DNA of 64,000 nucleotides from assembly GCA_934339365.1 (NCBI GenBank), contig CAKRHW010000002.1, positions 380,678-444,677 on the forward strand, in the 5' to 3' direction. The translations under genes were made by a program, and so were the position numbers. Below are positions 42,349 to 50,351 of this stretch, one piece after another (within the stretch, counting starts at the first letter, position 1; the number at the start of each line of letters is the position of its first letter). The notes under the pieces are model-generated. The model had not been told where the DNA came from. It saw only the letters and a program-made list of their open reading frames with translations, and did no database searches. Origin of the DNA: an uncultured Lachnospiraceae bacterium (GTDB lineage Bacteria; Bacillota; Clostridia; Lachnospirales; Lachnospiraceae).

Positions 42349-43137
42349 TTATACCAGTTCATTGAGAAATATCGATTCTTTCGAAATATCAAAGACTTTT
42401 TCATTTAACAAACAAATCATAAGCTGACTTTTTTCCTTTTTTCTTTGATCTAATATTTCCCAACCTTTTTTATATATTCCTCCATCTTCCATAAGGGTTC
42501 CATCTTCTTCGTAATAAAACGCTTCCATCCCTATGAATGCATGACCTTGATAAAGCAATTCTAAATATCCATCCTCTGCTTCTAATTGTGCCTGATATTC
42601 TTTATAAAATGCCACATCTCTTATTCGATATAATCTCTTATCTTTTAACCATTCTAATGCTTTTTCTGCCATAACTGAATAATCGTTCAGACAAGCCTTT
42701 TTTCGAATAATTCCATCATTTTTTCTTTGATATAAGGTTGGTTCACTAATTTTCCCATAGGAACAAAATCCTAATTTTTTATAATATACCTCATTTTCTG
42801 TAATCAGAGTTGCAAAAGCAAAACCCTCCTTTTTTGCATCTTCTAGCAGCTTCCATAAAATTTTCTTCATATATCCTTTCTTTCGATGCAAAGGATCCGT
42901 TGCAACTGCATAAATATAAATTGCTTTTCTTTTTTCTCCTTTATAAGAAACCATTCTTGTACTTCTATGGGCCATAGATACAATGTTTCCATCCTTCTCT
43001 AATACCAGAACTTTGTTGTCTTTTATTTTAACTGCATAATAATAATCTACAAATTTCTTTGAATCAGAAAAAGACTGTTCATACAATCTTCTTGTTCTTC
43101 CCTTTTCCTCTTCGGTAAGATATCTTATTTGTTCCAT
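42349..43137 (-). CDS. GNAT-family N-acetyltransferase (Eis-like)
   Basis: A 262-residue protein with an N-terminal GNAT domain: FVDYYYAVKIKDNKVLVLEKDGNIVSM, AIYIYAVATDPLHRKKGYMKKILWKLLEDAK (acetyl-CoA loop RKKGYM) and ITENEVYYKKLGFCSYG. The C-terminal third has no recognised motif, but resembles the two-lobed Eis-like acetyltransferases. ATG 43137 is preferred because AAGGA is nine bases upstream; an earlier ATG abuts that site. It reads toward the cysE promoter and sits between ispF-side genes and cysE. Substrate unknown. Confidence 0.8.
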   Translation of the reverse strand: MEQIRYLTEEEKGRTRRLYEQSFSDSKKFVDYYYAVKIKDNKVLVLEKDGNIVSMAHRSTRMVSYKGEKRKAIYIYAVATDPLHRKKGYMKKILWKLLEDAKKEGFAFATLITENEVYYKKLGFCSYGKISEPTLYQRKNDGIIRKKACLNDYSVMAEKALEWLKDKRLYRIRDVAFYKEYQAQLEAEDGYLELLYQGHAFIGMEAFYYEEDGTLMEDGGIYKKGWEILDQRKKEKSQLMICLLNEKVFDISKESIFLNELV

Positions 43138-43206
43138 ATCCTGCATTCCTTCTCTATTGCCTTATGCTCTGTCAGAATCCGCCCTGTTTTAGTCATCATA
43201 ACGATT

Positions 43207-44124
43207 CTATTTTTCTATAATTGCATATTTTTTTATCAACTCTATTGGATGATACGACAATTTTGATTTTCTCAGACCTTCTAATCCCATATCATCCTCT
43301 CTGTTTACTTTCTCTGCATGTGGATATTCATTTATTAAAAACTGTTGATTCATTACCGCATAGAGTCCCCGAATCTCTGGATTTGCTTTTTCTACATGAA
43401 TATATGCCATATTTAATGCTTTCGTAAAACTTCCAATAGAAAATGCTTCTAACTGTCCATCTACATAAATTCCACCCATCTGATAAGGTACTTGCGGGCA
43501 TTCATTTAACAGATATAAAATTCCCTGATACTCATAATCTGTTCTGTTATATTCATCCTGTATCTCTCTTTGTTTCTCCCATCTGTCTAAGCAATCCATC
43601 ACTGTCTGTCGATTTTCTCTTGTAAGTGTTCTATAGTCATATCTTCCTTCATATTCTTTATAAAATGCATTGACATGATTTTTCTTTTTATGGTATGCCT
43701 TTCCAGATAATGTACGAAGCCTTTGTGCATCATAAACATAATCAAAATAGGTTCTTTCTTCTCTTACCTCAAATTTTTCCAAATCTAAATCTAAAATATT
43801 AATTGCCTCTTCATCAACCAGATACATTGCTAACTTTTCATGATATACATTATGAAAAAAATCCAGGGCAATCTGAAATGTCTCATTTAAATCCTCGTTT
43901 TTGCATAAAGGAGCAATTGTAAACTTACCATGTATATTTTCAAACAGCCAGATTAAAGCCTGATCGGTATAAATATATTTTGCATGATAATATTCCTTCC
44001 ATAAATAGCTGTCTACGATTGCATTCTCACAAGTAGCCGGTGTCCGGAACGAAAAATACCATTTTAACATATTATAATCAATTGGTTTTAAATCGTGTAT
44101 TTGAAATTTATTTTGACCTTGCAT
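43207..44124 (-). CDS. DUF2156/LPG-synthase C-terminal-like acyltransferase-fold protein
   Basis: A 305-residue soluble protein resembling the C-terminal (GNAT-fold) domain of lysyl-phosphatidylglycerol synthases (PF09924): LKPIDYNMLKWYFSFRTPATCENAI, LWKEYYHAKYIY, LRTLSGKAYHKKKNHVNAFYKEYEG, GGIYVDGQLEAFSIGSF, AYIHVEKANPEIRGLYAVMNQQFL and NREDDMGLEGLRKSKLSY. No membrane flippase domain, so it is unlikely to be a complete MprF. AAAGGA lies six bases before the ATG. Sits 27 bases after ispF, probably co-transcribed. Donor and acceptor unknown. Confidence 0.8.
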   Translation of the reverse strand: MQGQNKFQIHDLKPIDYNMLKWYFSFRTPATCENAIVDSYLWKEYYHAKYIYTDQALIWLFENIHGKFTIAPLCKNEDLNETFQIALDFFHNVYHEKLAMYLVDEEAINILDLDLEKFEVREERTYFDYVYDAQRLRTLSGKAYHKKKNHVNAFYKEYEGRYDYRTLTRENRQTVMDCLDRWEKQREIQDEYNRTDYEYQGILYLLNECPQVPYQMGGIYVDGQLEAFSIGSFTKALNMAYIHVEKANPEIRGLYAVMNQQFLINEYPHAEKVNREDDMGLEGLRKSKLSYHPIELIKKYAIIEK

Positions 44125-44151
44125 GCTAATTCCTTTCTCTCCACGTTTTAT

Positions 44152-44709
44152 TTATTCATTTCTTCGACAGCATCCCTGACACATCGGTGCATTCCCATCT
44201 TTTGAAACTACTACACTGTTCTGGTAAGCATAGTTTTCCACCGTTTCAAGCAAGACAATCGCCTGTGCAGAGATTCCCTGTCCGGTTCCTGTAAATCCCA
44301 ATCCTTCTTCGGTTGTTGCTTTTACCGAAATTCTTGACGCATCGATCTGTAAAGCTTCTGCAAACTTCTCAATCATCTGATCTCTGTATGGTCCAATTTT
44401 AGGTGCCTGTGCAATAACAGTTGCATCAATATTTCCAATCACATACATCTGTTCCTGCAACATATTTCCAACTTCTTTTAATAATTTAATACTTGATGCA
44501 TTATGATATCTCTCATCGGAATCTGGAAAATGTTTTCCGATATCTCCAAGTGCAGCAGCCCCTAAAAGTGCATCCATTACTGCATGTGTTAATACATCTG
44601 CATCTGAATGACCAAGTAATCCTTTTTCATAAGGAATTGTCACTCCTCCTATAATAAGAGGTCTTCCTTCCACTAATCGATGTACATCGTATCCCATTCC
44701 TATTCTCAT
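44152..44709 (-). CDS. ispF: IspF, 2-C-methyl-D-erythritol 2,4-cyclodiphosphate synthase, with Cys-rich tail
   Basis: A 185-residue enzyme of the MEP isoprenoid pathway. Seen: RIGMGYDVHRLVEGRPLIIGGV (metal Asp/His), GLLGHSDADVLTHAVMDALLGA, DIGKHFPDSD, IDATVIAQAPKIGPY, VKATTEEGLGFTGTGQGISAQAIVL. Typical IspF stops at about residue 158; here ~25 extra residues follow, ending PMCQGCCRRNE with three cysteines (C-x2-CC). ispD is not adjacent. The core call is certain; the tail is odd. Confidence 0.95.
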   Translation of the reverse strand: MRIGMGYDVHRLVEGRPLIIGGVTIPYEKGLLGHSDADVLTHAVMDALLGAAALGDIGKHFPDSDERYHNASSIKLLKEVGNMLQEQMYVIGNIDATVIAQAPKIGPYRDQMIEKFAEALQIDASRISVKATTEEGLGFTGTGQGISAQAIVLLETVENYAYQNSVVVSKDGNAPMCQGCCRRNE

Positions 44710-44757
44710 ATTTTTTCCTTTCCTTCTGTCTTTTTATTCTATCGCCCTTTTCTCTCT

Positions 44758-44791
44758 CAAAAAAGAAAAAGTACCATCCAAGCGACGATAC
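44758..44791 (-). terminator. Terminator after the PAP2 gene
   Basis: GTATCGTC and GATGGTAC pair (two G-U) around a five-base loop, followed on the minus strand by TTTTTCTTTTTT. Confidence 0.75.
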
Positions 44792-44802
44792 CTCTCCTTA
44801 TC

Positions 44803-45465
44803 TTAATAATTCTTTGCAAGTTTCTTTTCTTCAATACTTCGTCTGATTGCCCGATAATCCAGCAGATATACAAATGTATACATAACACAGGCAAGAACAA
44901 TTCCTCCAATCACGTCTAAGACGGAATGTTGCTTTAAGAAAACAGTGGATAAACAAATCAATATCGTTAACACCACTGTACATGGTCTGATCACACTTTT
45001 CTTATGAATTGTTTTACTCTTGCATACAGCGATACATGCTCCAACTGAATTAAATACATGAATGCTTGGAAATACATTCGTATTTGTATCCGTATGATAG
45101 ATAAATGCAACTATATGCGTAAAAATATTCTTATCCGCTTGAAAGTTCTGTCTTAATTCCTGTCCATTCGGCCAGATCGTGCAAATCGTCAAACAAATTG
45201 TCATTCCTATAAATAAGAATGCAGACAGTTTATAATACTCTTCTTTGGATGTAAAAAAGAGGAAAATAAAAACTGCCGGTATAAATAAAAACCACAATAA
45301 ATACGGAACAATAAAATATTCACAAAATGGAATCTTATCGTCTAATGCCGTATGCATGGAAGTATATGTCACAACATTTTTCTCAAGATACATGAACCAT
45401 GGCATATAAATAAATATATATAGTAACGTCCATGCGTGACCATACTTCTTTAAAAATTGTTTCAT
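44803..45465 (-). CDS. PAP2-family membrane phosphatase-like protein
   Basis: A 220-residue protein with about six membrane spans. The PAP2-type phosphatase motifs are NVFPSIHVFNSV (SxH with catalytic-type His) and LKQHSVLDVIGG (HxxxD). Motif 1 (KxxxxxxRP) is weak or missing, so catalytic competence is uncertain. Relatives act on lipid phosphates or transfer inositol phosphate. ATG 45465 has GGAGG ten bases upstream. Stand-alone, ended by its own terminator. Confidence 0.8.
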   Translation of the reverse strand: MKQFLKKYGHAWTLLYIFIYMPWFMYLEKNVVTYTSMHTALDDKIPFCEYFIVPYLLWFLFIPAVFIFLFFTSKEEYYKLSAFLFIGMTICLTICTIWPNGQELRQNFQADKNIFTHIVAFIYHTDTNTNVFPSIHVFNSVGACIAVCKSKTIHKKSVIRPCTVVLTILICLSTVFLKQHSVLDVIGGIVLACVMYTFVYLLDYRAIRRSIEEKKLAKNY

Positions 45466-45637
45466 TTCCCATCTGCCTCCATTATATTTTACCAACTATT
45501 TAGATGCATTATATCACATTCAATTCTGCCACTCAATAGATATCGAAAAAAAGATTTTTATTCTCCTAAGTAAATATTTCCACTAAAATACTGCTTTTTT
45601 CGACTCAAAAATTTTTTTAATTTTTTTCATTTTTTTA

Positions 45638-45666
45638 TTGACATTTTATCATTTATCAATTATACT
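45638..45666 (+). promoter_or_regulatory. Strong promoter for the tRNA-Val/tRNA-Met pair
   Basis: TTGACA (45638-45643), 17-base spacer, TATACT (45661-45666). Near-consensus, ~33 bases before the first tRNA. Confidence 0.8.
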
Positions 45667-45698
45667 ATCTAAGCAGTCGACGTGAGACAGCAAAGAAC

Positions 45699-45771
45699 GG
45701 GATCTTAGCTCAGCTGGGAGAGCATCTGCCTTACAAGCAGAGGGTCACAGGTTCGAGCCCTGTAGGTCCCA
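45699..45771 (+). tRNA. tRNA-Val (anticodon TAC)
   Basis: Acceptor GGGATCT/AGGTCCC, D-arm GCTC..GAGC, anticodon stem CTGCC/AGCAG-like around CTTACAA with anticodon TAC, T-arm ACAGG-TTCGAGC-CCTGT, discriminator A. CCA not encoded. Confidence 0.96.
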
Positions 45772-45804
45772 TTGTTAAGGATTTTTCTTAACACAATATT
45801 ATAT

Positions 45805-45878
45805 GGCGAAATAGCTCAGTTGGCTAGAGCATACGGTTCATACCCGTAGTGTCGAGGGTTCGAATCCCCCTTTCGCTA
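45805..45878 (+). tRNA. tRNA-Met (anticodon CAT), elongator type
   Basis: Acceptor GGCGAAA/TTTCGCT (first pair G-U), D-arm GCTC..GAGC, anticodon stem ACGG/CCGT with loop containing CAT, T-arm GAGGG-TTCGAAT-CCCCC-like. No initiator-type GGG/CCC anticodon stem. The D-arm and anticodon arm follow Bacillus elongator tRNA-Met; tRNA-Ile2, also CAT, is the alternative and depends on TilS recognition. Confidence 0.9.
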
Positions 45879-45885
45879 CTACTTA

Positions 45886-45917
45886 AGAATCACACATTTT
45901 GTGTGGTTCTTTTTTTC
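45886..45917 (+). terminator. Terminator of the tRNA pair
   Basis: AGAATCACAC and GTGTGGTTCT form the stem around ATTTT, followed by seven Ts. Confidence 0.88.
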
Positions 45918-45954
45918 ATCCCTTTATACTAAAGACATAATTTTTTATCAAAGT

Positions 45955-45993
45955 AAAAAAACACTTTACAGCTTCTTTCGCCATAAAGTGTTT
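45955..45993 (-). terminator. Terminator after the glycosyltransferase gene
   Basis: AACACTTTA (45960-45968) and TAAAGTGTTT (45984-45993) pair; on the minus strand the stem ends in seven Ts. It overlaps none of the tRNA unit. Confidence 0.85.
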
Positions 45994-45997
45994 CTCC

Positions 45998-47026
45998 TTA
46001 ATTAAATCCAAATACTTTCTGCATAACCTTATACCCCATTTTAGAAAGCCATCTGCCTCCCTTTCCAGGTAAGTTCATCCAGATTCCAAACAGACCATAT
46101 CTCATTTTCTTATATAAGGTCTTATTTTTCTTATACAGATATTGCCATAATTCTTTTTTCTTACGAAGTTGTTCTTCTTCTCCGCCAATAATTAGCATTA
46201 CCGAGGCAACGCACATCATCATATCAAAATATTGTAACATGTATCGGTCTAATGCAGCATATGGAATATCTGCCTTGGTATAAACATCCATCAAAATCTT
46301 ATTGACCTTAATTTGCTGGTCAATACGTGAAATCATGACTTTCTCATTTACAGACTGATCTTCTCTTCCAATAAAATACTGATATAAATTAACATCTAAA
46401 TAATACATGCGTTTAACCAATGGAAGAGGCTGGAAAAGAAAAATATTGTCAACATAAAAAGTATGTTTTGGCAAATGCAGGTTACAGGATCTTAAAATCT
46501 CTGTCCGATATGTAACCGAATGCATTAAAATATATTGAAAATGATTAATTCGAATCTTATCATCCCAGGTAAAAATCTGATTCTGTGGAAATGCACTTTT
46601 ATATCTCATGACTTTATGATGTCTTGCTCCAATTTTATAATATACAAAATTGGTAATCATAAGATCTAATCTCGCATTTGCTCTTTCTAATTCTTCAAGT
46701 TTATCTAACATTACACGAAATGCTTTCTGATCTACCCAGTCATCGCTGTCAATTACTTTAAAATATTTTCCTGTTGTTTCAGCAAGCCCTGCATTAATCG
46801 CATCGCCATGTCCACCATTTTCTTTATGAATTGTACGAATTGTTTCTGGATATTTTACATGATATGCATCCGCAATCGCTCCTGTACTATCTTTTGAACC
46901 ATCATCTACAATAATGATCTCGATTCTGTCTTTTTCTTTTAAAAGACTTTCGATGCATTTTGTCATATATTTTTCCGAATTATAGCATGGAATTGTAATT
47001 GTAAGTATTTTTTGTTCCACTCCCAT
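45998..47026 (-). CDS. Family 2 glycosyltransferase
   Basis: A 342-residue GT-A enzyme: ILTITIPCYNSEKYMTKCIESLL, EIIIVDDGSKDSTGAIAD, ENGGHGDAINAGLAETTGKYFKVIDSDDWVD (DxD metal site IDSDD). Basic C-terminal ~60 residues (GLFGIWMNLPGKGGRWLSKMG) may touch the membrane surface. It lies 27 bases after glf, so transfer of galactofuranose or another sugar onto a surface glycan is plausible. Acceptor unknown. Confidence 0.9.
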   Translation of the reverse strand: MGVEQKILTITIPCYNSEKYMTKCIESLLKEKDRIEIIIVDDGSKDSTGAIADAYHVKYPETIRTIHKENGGHGDAINAGLAETTGKYFKVIDSDDWVDQKAFRVMLDKLEELERANARLDLMITNFVYYKIGARHHKVMRYKSAFPQNQIFTWDDKIRINHFQYILMHSVTYRTEILRSCNLHLPKHTFYVDNIFLFQPLPLVKRMYYLDVNLYQYFIGREDQSVNEKVMISRIDQQIKVNKILMDVYTKADIPYAALDRYMLQYFDMMMCVASVMLIIGGEEEQLRKKKELWQYLYKKNKTLYKKMRYGLFGIWMNLPGKGGRWLSKMGYKVMQKVFGFN

Positions 47027-47053
47027 TTTTACACCCTTCTTGATAGCCTTTCT

Positions 47054-48184
47054 CTATAATTTTTCTGCAAGATCTAATGCACGATCTACAATTGCATCAA
47101 TATTATAATATTTATATTCTGCTAATCTGCCAAGCAAAAACAAATTGTTATATTTTTTCAACTCTTCCTTGTATTTCTCATATAAGGCATTGTTTTCATC
47201 ATTTGAAATTGCATAATATGGAATTTCATTCTTACTAGAATAACTTTTCGGATATTCCTTCATTATAATAGTTCCTGAACATTTCTGACCCGTAAGTTTC
47301 TTATATTCTGTGATTCTTGTAAATTCTTCATCCACTGTATAATTTACAACAGCTTTGGGCTGATAACTGTCTTGATTATAATATTCAAATTTAAAATCTA
47401 ATGTGCGATATGGAAGTCTTCCATATTTGCAGTCAAACAATTCATCTACAGGCCCTGTAAAAATTACCGGTCCTTCTACCTTTTCTCCCTGATAATAAAT
47501 ACCATCTTCTAGCCACTGTAGCACATCTTTGGCATCTTTCTCTAATTCCACATGGATATTTTCATGAGCTAATATTTTCTCGAACATTTTAGTGTATCCA
47601 TCTTTTGGCATTCCCTGATATGTATCCTGAAAATAACGATTGTCTCTTGAAATAAGAACCGGAACTCTTGCTGTAACTGCCGGATCAATTTCCTCTGGCT
47701 TTTGACCCCATTGTTTCATCGTATATTTTAAGAAAACATTTTGATATACATATTCAGCTATTGCAACAATATCCGCATCCGCATCTTTTTTTAATGTAAG
47801 AATCGGTACCTTTGTACCTTCTCCATATTTTCTGATTAATTTATCCTGAAGTTCTTTTGCCTTACTTCCAAATACCTGTTCTAATGAATTGATATTAAAA
47901 GGAACCGGTATATATTCACCATGAATATTTGCTACTACTTCATGTTGATAATCATCCCACTCTGTAAACTGTGATAAAAAATCATATACATTCTTTTTAT
48001 TCGTATGGAAAATATGTGGCCCATACTGATGAATTAAAATTCCATGTTCCTCTTGTTTATCATAACAATTTCCGGCAATATGATTTCTTTTTTCTAATAT
48101 CAATACTTTCTTTCCATTTTCTGCAAGTTTTCTTGCAACAACGCTTCCTGCGCATCCACTTCCTATAACAATACTGTCTACCAT
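47054..48184 (-). CDS. glf: UDP-galactopyranose mutase
   Basis: A 376-residue FAD enzyme interconverting UDP-galactopyranose and UDP-galactofuranose. Seen: SIVIGSGCAGSVVARKLAENGKKVLILEKRNHIAGNCYD, GPHIFHTNKKNVYDFLSQF, YMVHxx-equivalent EYIPVPFNINSL, FLKYTMKQWGQKPEEIDP, VPVLISRDNRYFQDTYQGMPKDGYT, DELFDCKYGRLPYRTLDF and the C-terminal FLLGRLAEYKYYNIDAIVDRAL. Its ATG overlaps the end of the CPBP gene by 7 bases. Indicates galactofuranose in a surface polysaccharide. Confidence 0.96.
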   Translation of the reverse strand: MVDSIVIGSGCAGSVVARKLAENGKKVLILEKRNHIAGNCYDKQEEHGILIHQYGPHIFHTNKKNVYDFLSQFTEWDDYQHEVVANIHGEYIPVPFNINSLEQVFGSKAKELQDKLIRKYGEGTKVPILTLKKDADADIVAIAEYVYQNVFLKYTMKQWGQKPEEIDPAVTARVPVLISRDNRYFQDTYQGMPKDGYTKMFEKILAHENIHVELEKDAKDVLQWLEDGIYYQGEKVEGPVIFTGPVDELFDCKYGRLPYRTLDFKFEYYNQDSYQPKAVVNYTVDEEFTRITEYKKLTGQKCSGTIIMKEYPKSYSSKNEIPYYAISNDENNALYEKYKEELKKYNNLFLLGRLAEYKYYNIDAIVDRALDLAEKL

Positions 48185-49071
48185 ATATATTTTTCCTCTT
48201 TCTTTATCTCTTCTTCCTTTTTTTCAATCTTTACATTTTTATGAATCAAAATGCAAATGAAACATGTAACAATCAGTTCTCCAATCATCCAGAGAAATAT
48301 CATCCCATTACTAACAGGTTGAAACAAATTGCTATGTTGAAGCAGCTCCGAAAAACCATTTGCCATCATATGAAATACGATAGGTGCCCAGATTGTTTTA
48401 CACGTTTCATAAATCCATGCCAAAAAGACACCTAATATAAATGCATAAAATCCCTGAATCAGATTTCCATGTGCGATTCCAAAAATAAGTCCCGAAAGAA
48501 TCATCGCCATTTTCGTTGAAACAAGAAATTTTAATCTCCGATATACCAGTCCTCTGAAAATTAATTCTTCTACCATCGGTACAATGGCTGCAGTTGTTAA
48601 AATCTGTATCCATATGTTGCCCGTACTTAAAGCTTGTGCAACCTTTTCAAAATTATCCTGAACTGCAGATGGCAAAAACGCTGCAAGAATTGATACCAGC
48701 TTATTAAAACCACCAGAGCAGGTTGCTCCTAAAATAGCAATAAGTAAAAAATAAACCGGATTCATCTTACCATAGCTAATTCCTGTCTCAGCTTGTATTT
48801 TTCGATTATCGCTCCGATAAATGCAAACAAAAATCGGAAGAGAAATCACTGCTGCTGTCAATGTAATTGCAATAGCAAACTGGAATATATAAGATGTTAC
48901 TTCTTGATTATATGCTTCTATGCTACTACAATTCATGATTTTATTTTTCGCCCGAAAGCTACATAGAATTGCAATTGTAAATATCATCTGTACAATAATC
49001 TGTATCACAAAATATAAAACCGGCGGATAAATAACCCTCCAGATTTTTTTGATATTAGATGATTCCTGCAT
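48178..49071 (-). CDS. CPBP-family intramembrane metalloprotease
   Basis: A 297-residue protein with about eight membrane spans. CPBP/ABI motifs: motif 1 PMVEELIFRGLVYRRL (EExxxR), motif 2 SGLIFGIAHGN (FxxxH-type), motif 3 IVFHMMANG (HxxxN). The family includes CAAX-like proteases and bacteriocin self-immunity proteins. Gene overlaps glf, so expression is linked to the galactofuranose genes; a processing or sorting role for a surface product is conceivable but not shown. Charged Lys/Glu tail. Start 49071 with GGAGG seven bases upstream. Confidence 0.88.
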   Translation of the reverse strand: MQESSNIKKIWRVIYPPVLYFVIQIIVQMIFTIAILCSFRAKNKIMNCSSIEAYNQEVTSYIFQFAIAITLTAAVISLPIFVCIYRSDNRKIQAETGISYGKMNPVYFLLIAILGATCSGGFNKLVSILAAFLPSAVQDNFEKVAQALSTGNIWIQILTTAAIVPMVEELIFRGLVYRRLKFLVSTKMAMILSGLIFGIAHGNLIQGFYAFILGVFLAWIYETCKTIWAPIVFHMMANGFSELLQHSNLFQPVSNGMIFLWMIGELIVTCFICILIHKNVKIEKKEEEIKKEEKYIW

Positions 49072-49132
49072 CTGCCTACCTCCATTCTTTCCCCAATCAA
49101 TTCTTTATTCTAAAATTTTTATATATTTAATC

Positions 49133-49161
49133 AGTATAAACTTAGAATGTATGTTTGTCAA
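49133..49161 (-). promoter_or_regulatory. Strong sigma-A promoter for CPBP-glf-glycosyltransferase
   Basis: TTGACA (49156-49161), 17-base spacer, TATACT (49133-49138). Near-consensus. Confidence 0.75.
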
Positions 49162-49191
49162 TCTATGAATCCCGTTTAAAGCATGAAATAA

Positions 49192-49235
49192 AGGACTGCT
49201 GCTTTGCGAAGTATATCAGCAAATACAACAGTCCT
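49192..49235 (-). terminator. Terminator after the carbamoyltransferase gene
   Basis: AGGACTG (49192-49198) pairs with CAGTCCT (49229-49235); inner bases (TTTGCTG / CAGCAAA-like) extend the stem. On the minus strand it is followed by TTATTTC. Confidence 0.6.
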
Positions 49236-49252
49236 CTTTTACTCTCATTTAT

Positions 49253-50179
49253 TTATCCGATTAAATGTACCATCACAGCTTTTTCAGCATGTCTTCTGTT
49301 CTCAGCCTCATCTATAATATGTTCAAGATTCTGATCTACGACACCCTGTGAAATCTCATATCCCACATGCATTGGCATATCATGCAAAACAATTGCATCC
49401 GTATCTTTTACCAATTCCTCATTAATCTGATAAGGCATCATCTTTGCACAAATCTCTTTTTTCTTATCTGCGTATTCCGGATTATTAAAGAATTCCATAT
49501 CAAGCCATGTATCTGTATAAAGTGCATCCACTTCTTTGGCAATCTTTTTTACTTCTTCAATCGGAGCGTCTGATGGAACTTCGATATAATTTCCGGTCTT
49601 TTTTATCTCTTCATAAAACTGATCATCTACACCCATGTCATTTACAAGCGGAGTCAGACCATATACCTTTCCTCCTAATTTAGACACCAGTTCAATCAAT
49701 GAATTAAATACATTATTTTTTGCACCTATGTATAAGAATTTTGGCTGATAATGTCCTAATTTTTCACGCATTGTTAAGACATCTGCAAGCGCCTGACAAG
49801 GATGAAATGTATTATCACATCCATTAATAAATGGAACCGTTGAATTCTCTGCAAAAATATCTGTTGTCTCACTTCTTTTCAATCTTGCCATAATGATATC
49901 TACATTTCTTCCAACATATTTCACTTCTGAAACAGTCTCTCCTAATACGAAATTAGAATCTTCCCATTTCTGGTTAAAATAAGAACCACCTAACTCTGTA
50001 ATACCAGTAGTAAAAGATAAAAATGTTCTGGTTGATGTTTTCTCAAATAAAGTATATAATTTCTTTCCTTTTAATCTTTCACTGTATTTTTCCGAATTCT
50101 TTTTCATATCTAAAGCCATATCTAAAATATCAATTAATTCTTCCTTTGTATAATCTTTAAAACTAATCAAATTCTTCAT
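49253..50179 (-). CDS. Ornithine/aspartate-type carbamoyltransferase with atypical substrate loops
   Basis: A 308-residue carbamoyltransferase. The carbamoyl-phosphate site is intact: EKTSTRTFLSF (STRT, residues 49-52), ARLKRSETTDIFAENS and HPCQALADVL (126-129), and GAKNNVFNSL matches the ornithine-enzyme helix. The amino-acid side is unusual: the DxWxSMG loop of ornithine carbamoyltransferase is DTWLDME (223-229), and the HCLP active-site motif is HDMP (266-269), so the catalytic Cys is Asp. Ornithine may not be the substrate, although databases would likely call it argF. Operator-like ARG boxes lie upstream, tying it to arginine control; no other arginine gene is adjacent. GAGG seven bases before ATG. 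Confidence 0.85.
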   Translation of the reverse strand: MKNLISFKDYTKEELIDILDMALDMKKNSEKYSERLKGKKLYTLFEKTSTRTFLSFTTGITELGGSYFNQKWEDSNFVLGETVSEVKYVGRNVDIIMARLKRSETTDIFAENSTVPFINGCDNTFHPCQALADVLTMREKLGHYQPKFLYIGAKNNVFNSLIELVSKLGGKVYGLTPLVNDMGVDDQFYEEIKKTGNYIEVPSDAPIEEVKKIAKEVDALYTDTWLDMEFFNNPEYADKKKEICAKMMPYQINEELVKDTDAIVLHDMPMHVGYEISQGVVDQNLEHIIDEAENRRHAEKAVMVHLIG

Positions 50180-50208
50180 CTGTCTTCCTCGTTTCTTTCT
50201 TTTTTATA

Positions 50209-50226
50209 AATGTATATTCATACATT
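50209..50226 (-). promoter_or_regulatory. ARG-box-like palindrome upstream of the carbamoyltransferase
   Basis: AATGTAT-ATTC-ATACATT is an 18-base near-perfect palindrome with spacing and many positions of an ArgR/AhrC operator. It overlaps a weak promoter candidate (TTGAAT-17-TATGAA), 30 bases before the ATG. Confidence 0.45.
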
Positions 50227-50275
50227 CTTTTCTTTTATTATTCAAGCCATTCGTCCCTATTTATCTGCAAAATAA

Positions 50276-50307
50276 TAGACTAGGCTTTCGCATCTAAGCC
50301 TAGTCTA
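50276..50307. terminator. Hairpin downstream of the large amidase
   Basis: TAGACTAGGC (50276-50285) and GCCTAGTCTA (50298-50307) form a perfect ten-pair stem; the tract after it is TTATTTTG on the minus strand. Confidence 0.7.
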
Positions 50308-50351
50308 TCACACGCTTTTTTCTTTTGCAAGTACTTATTTCTATCCATTAA

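Noticed and set aside
42230..42427. Plus-strand open frame of 65 codons
   Set aside because: Antisense to the Cys T-box leader and its promoter; no coding signal.
45601..45640. Long T-run near 45605-45640 as a terminator for a plus-strand gene
   Set aside because: No hairpin precedes it and no plus-strand gene lies upstream; it is an AT-rich UP-element-like stretch before the tRNA promoter.
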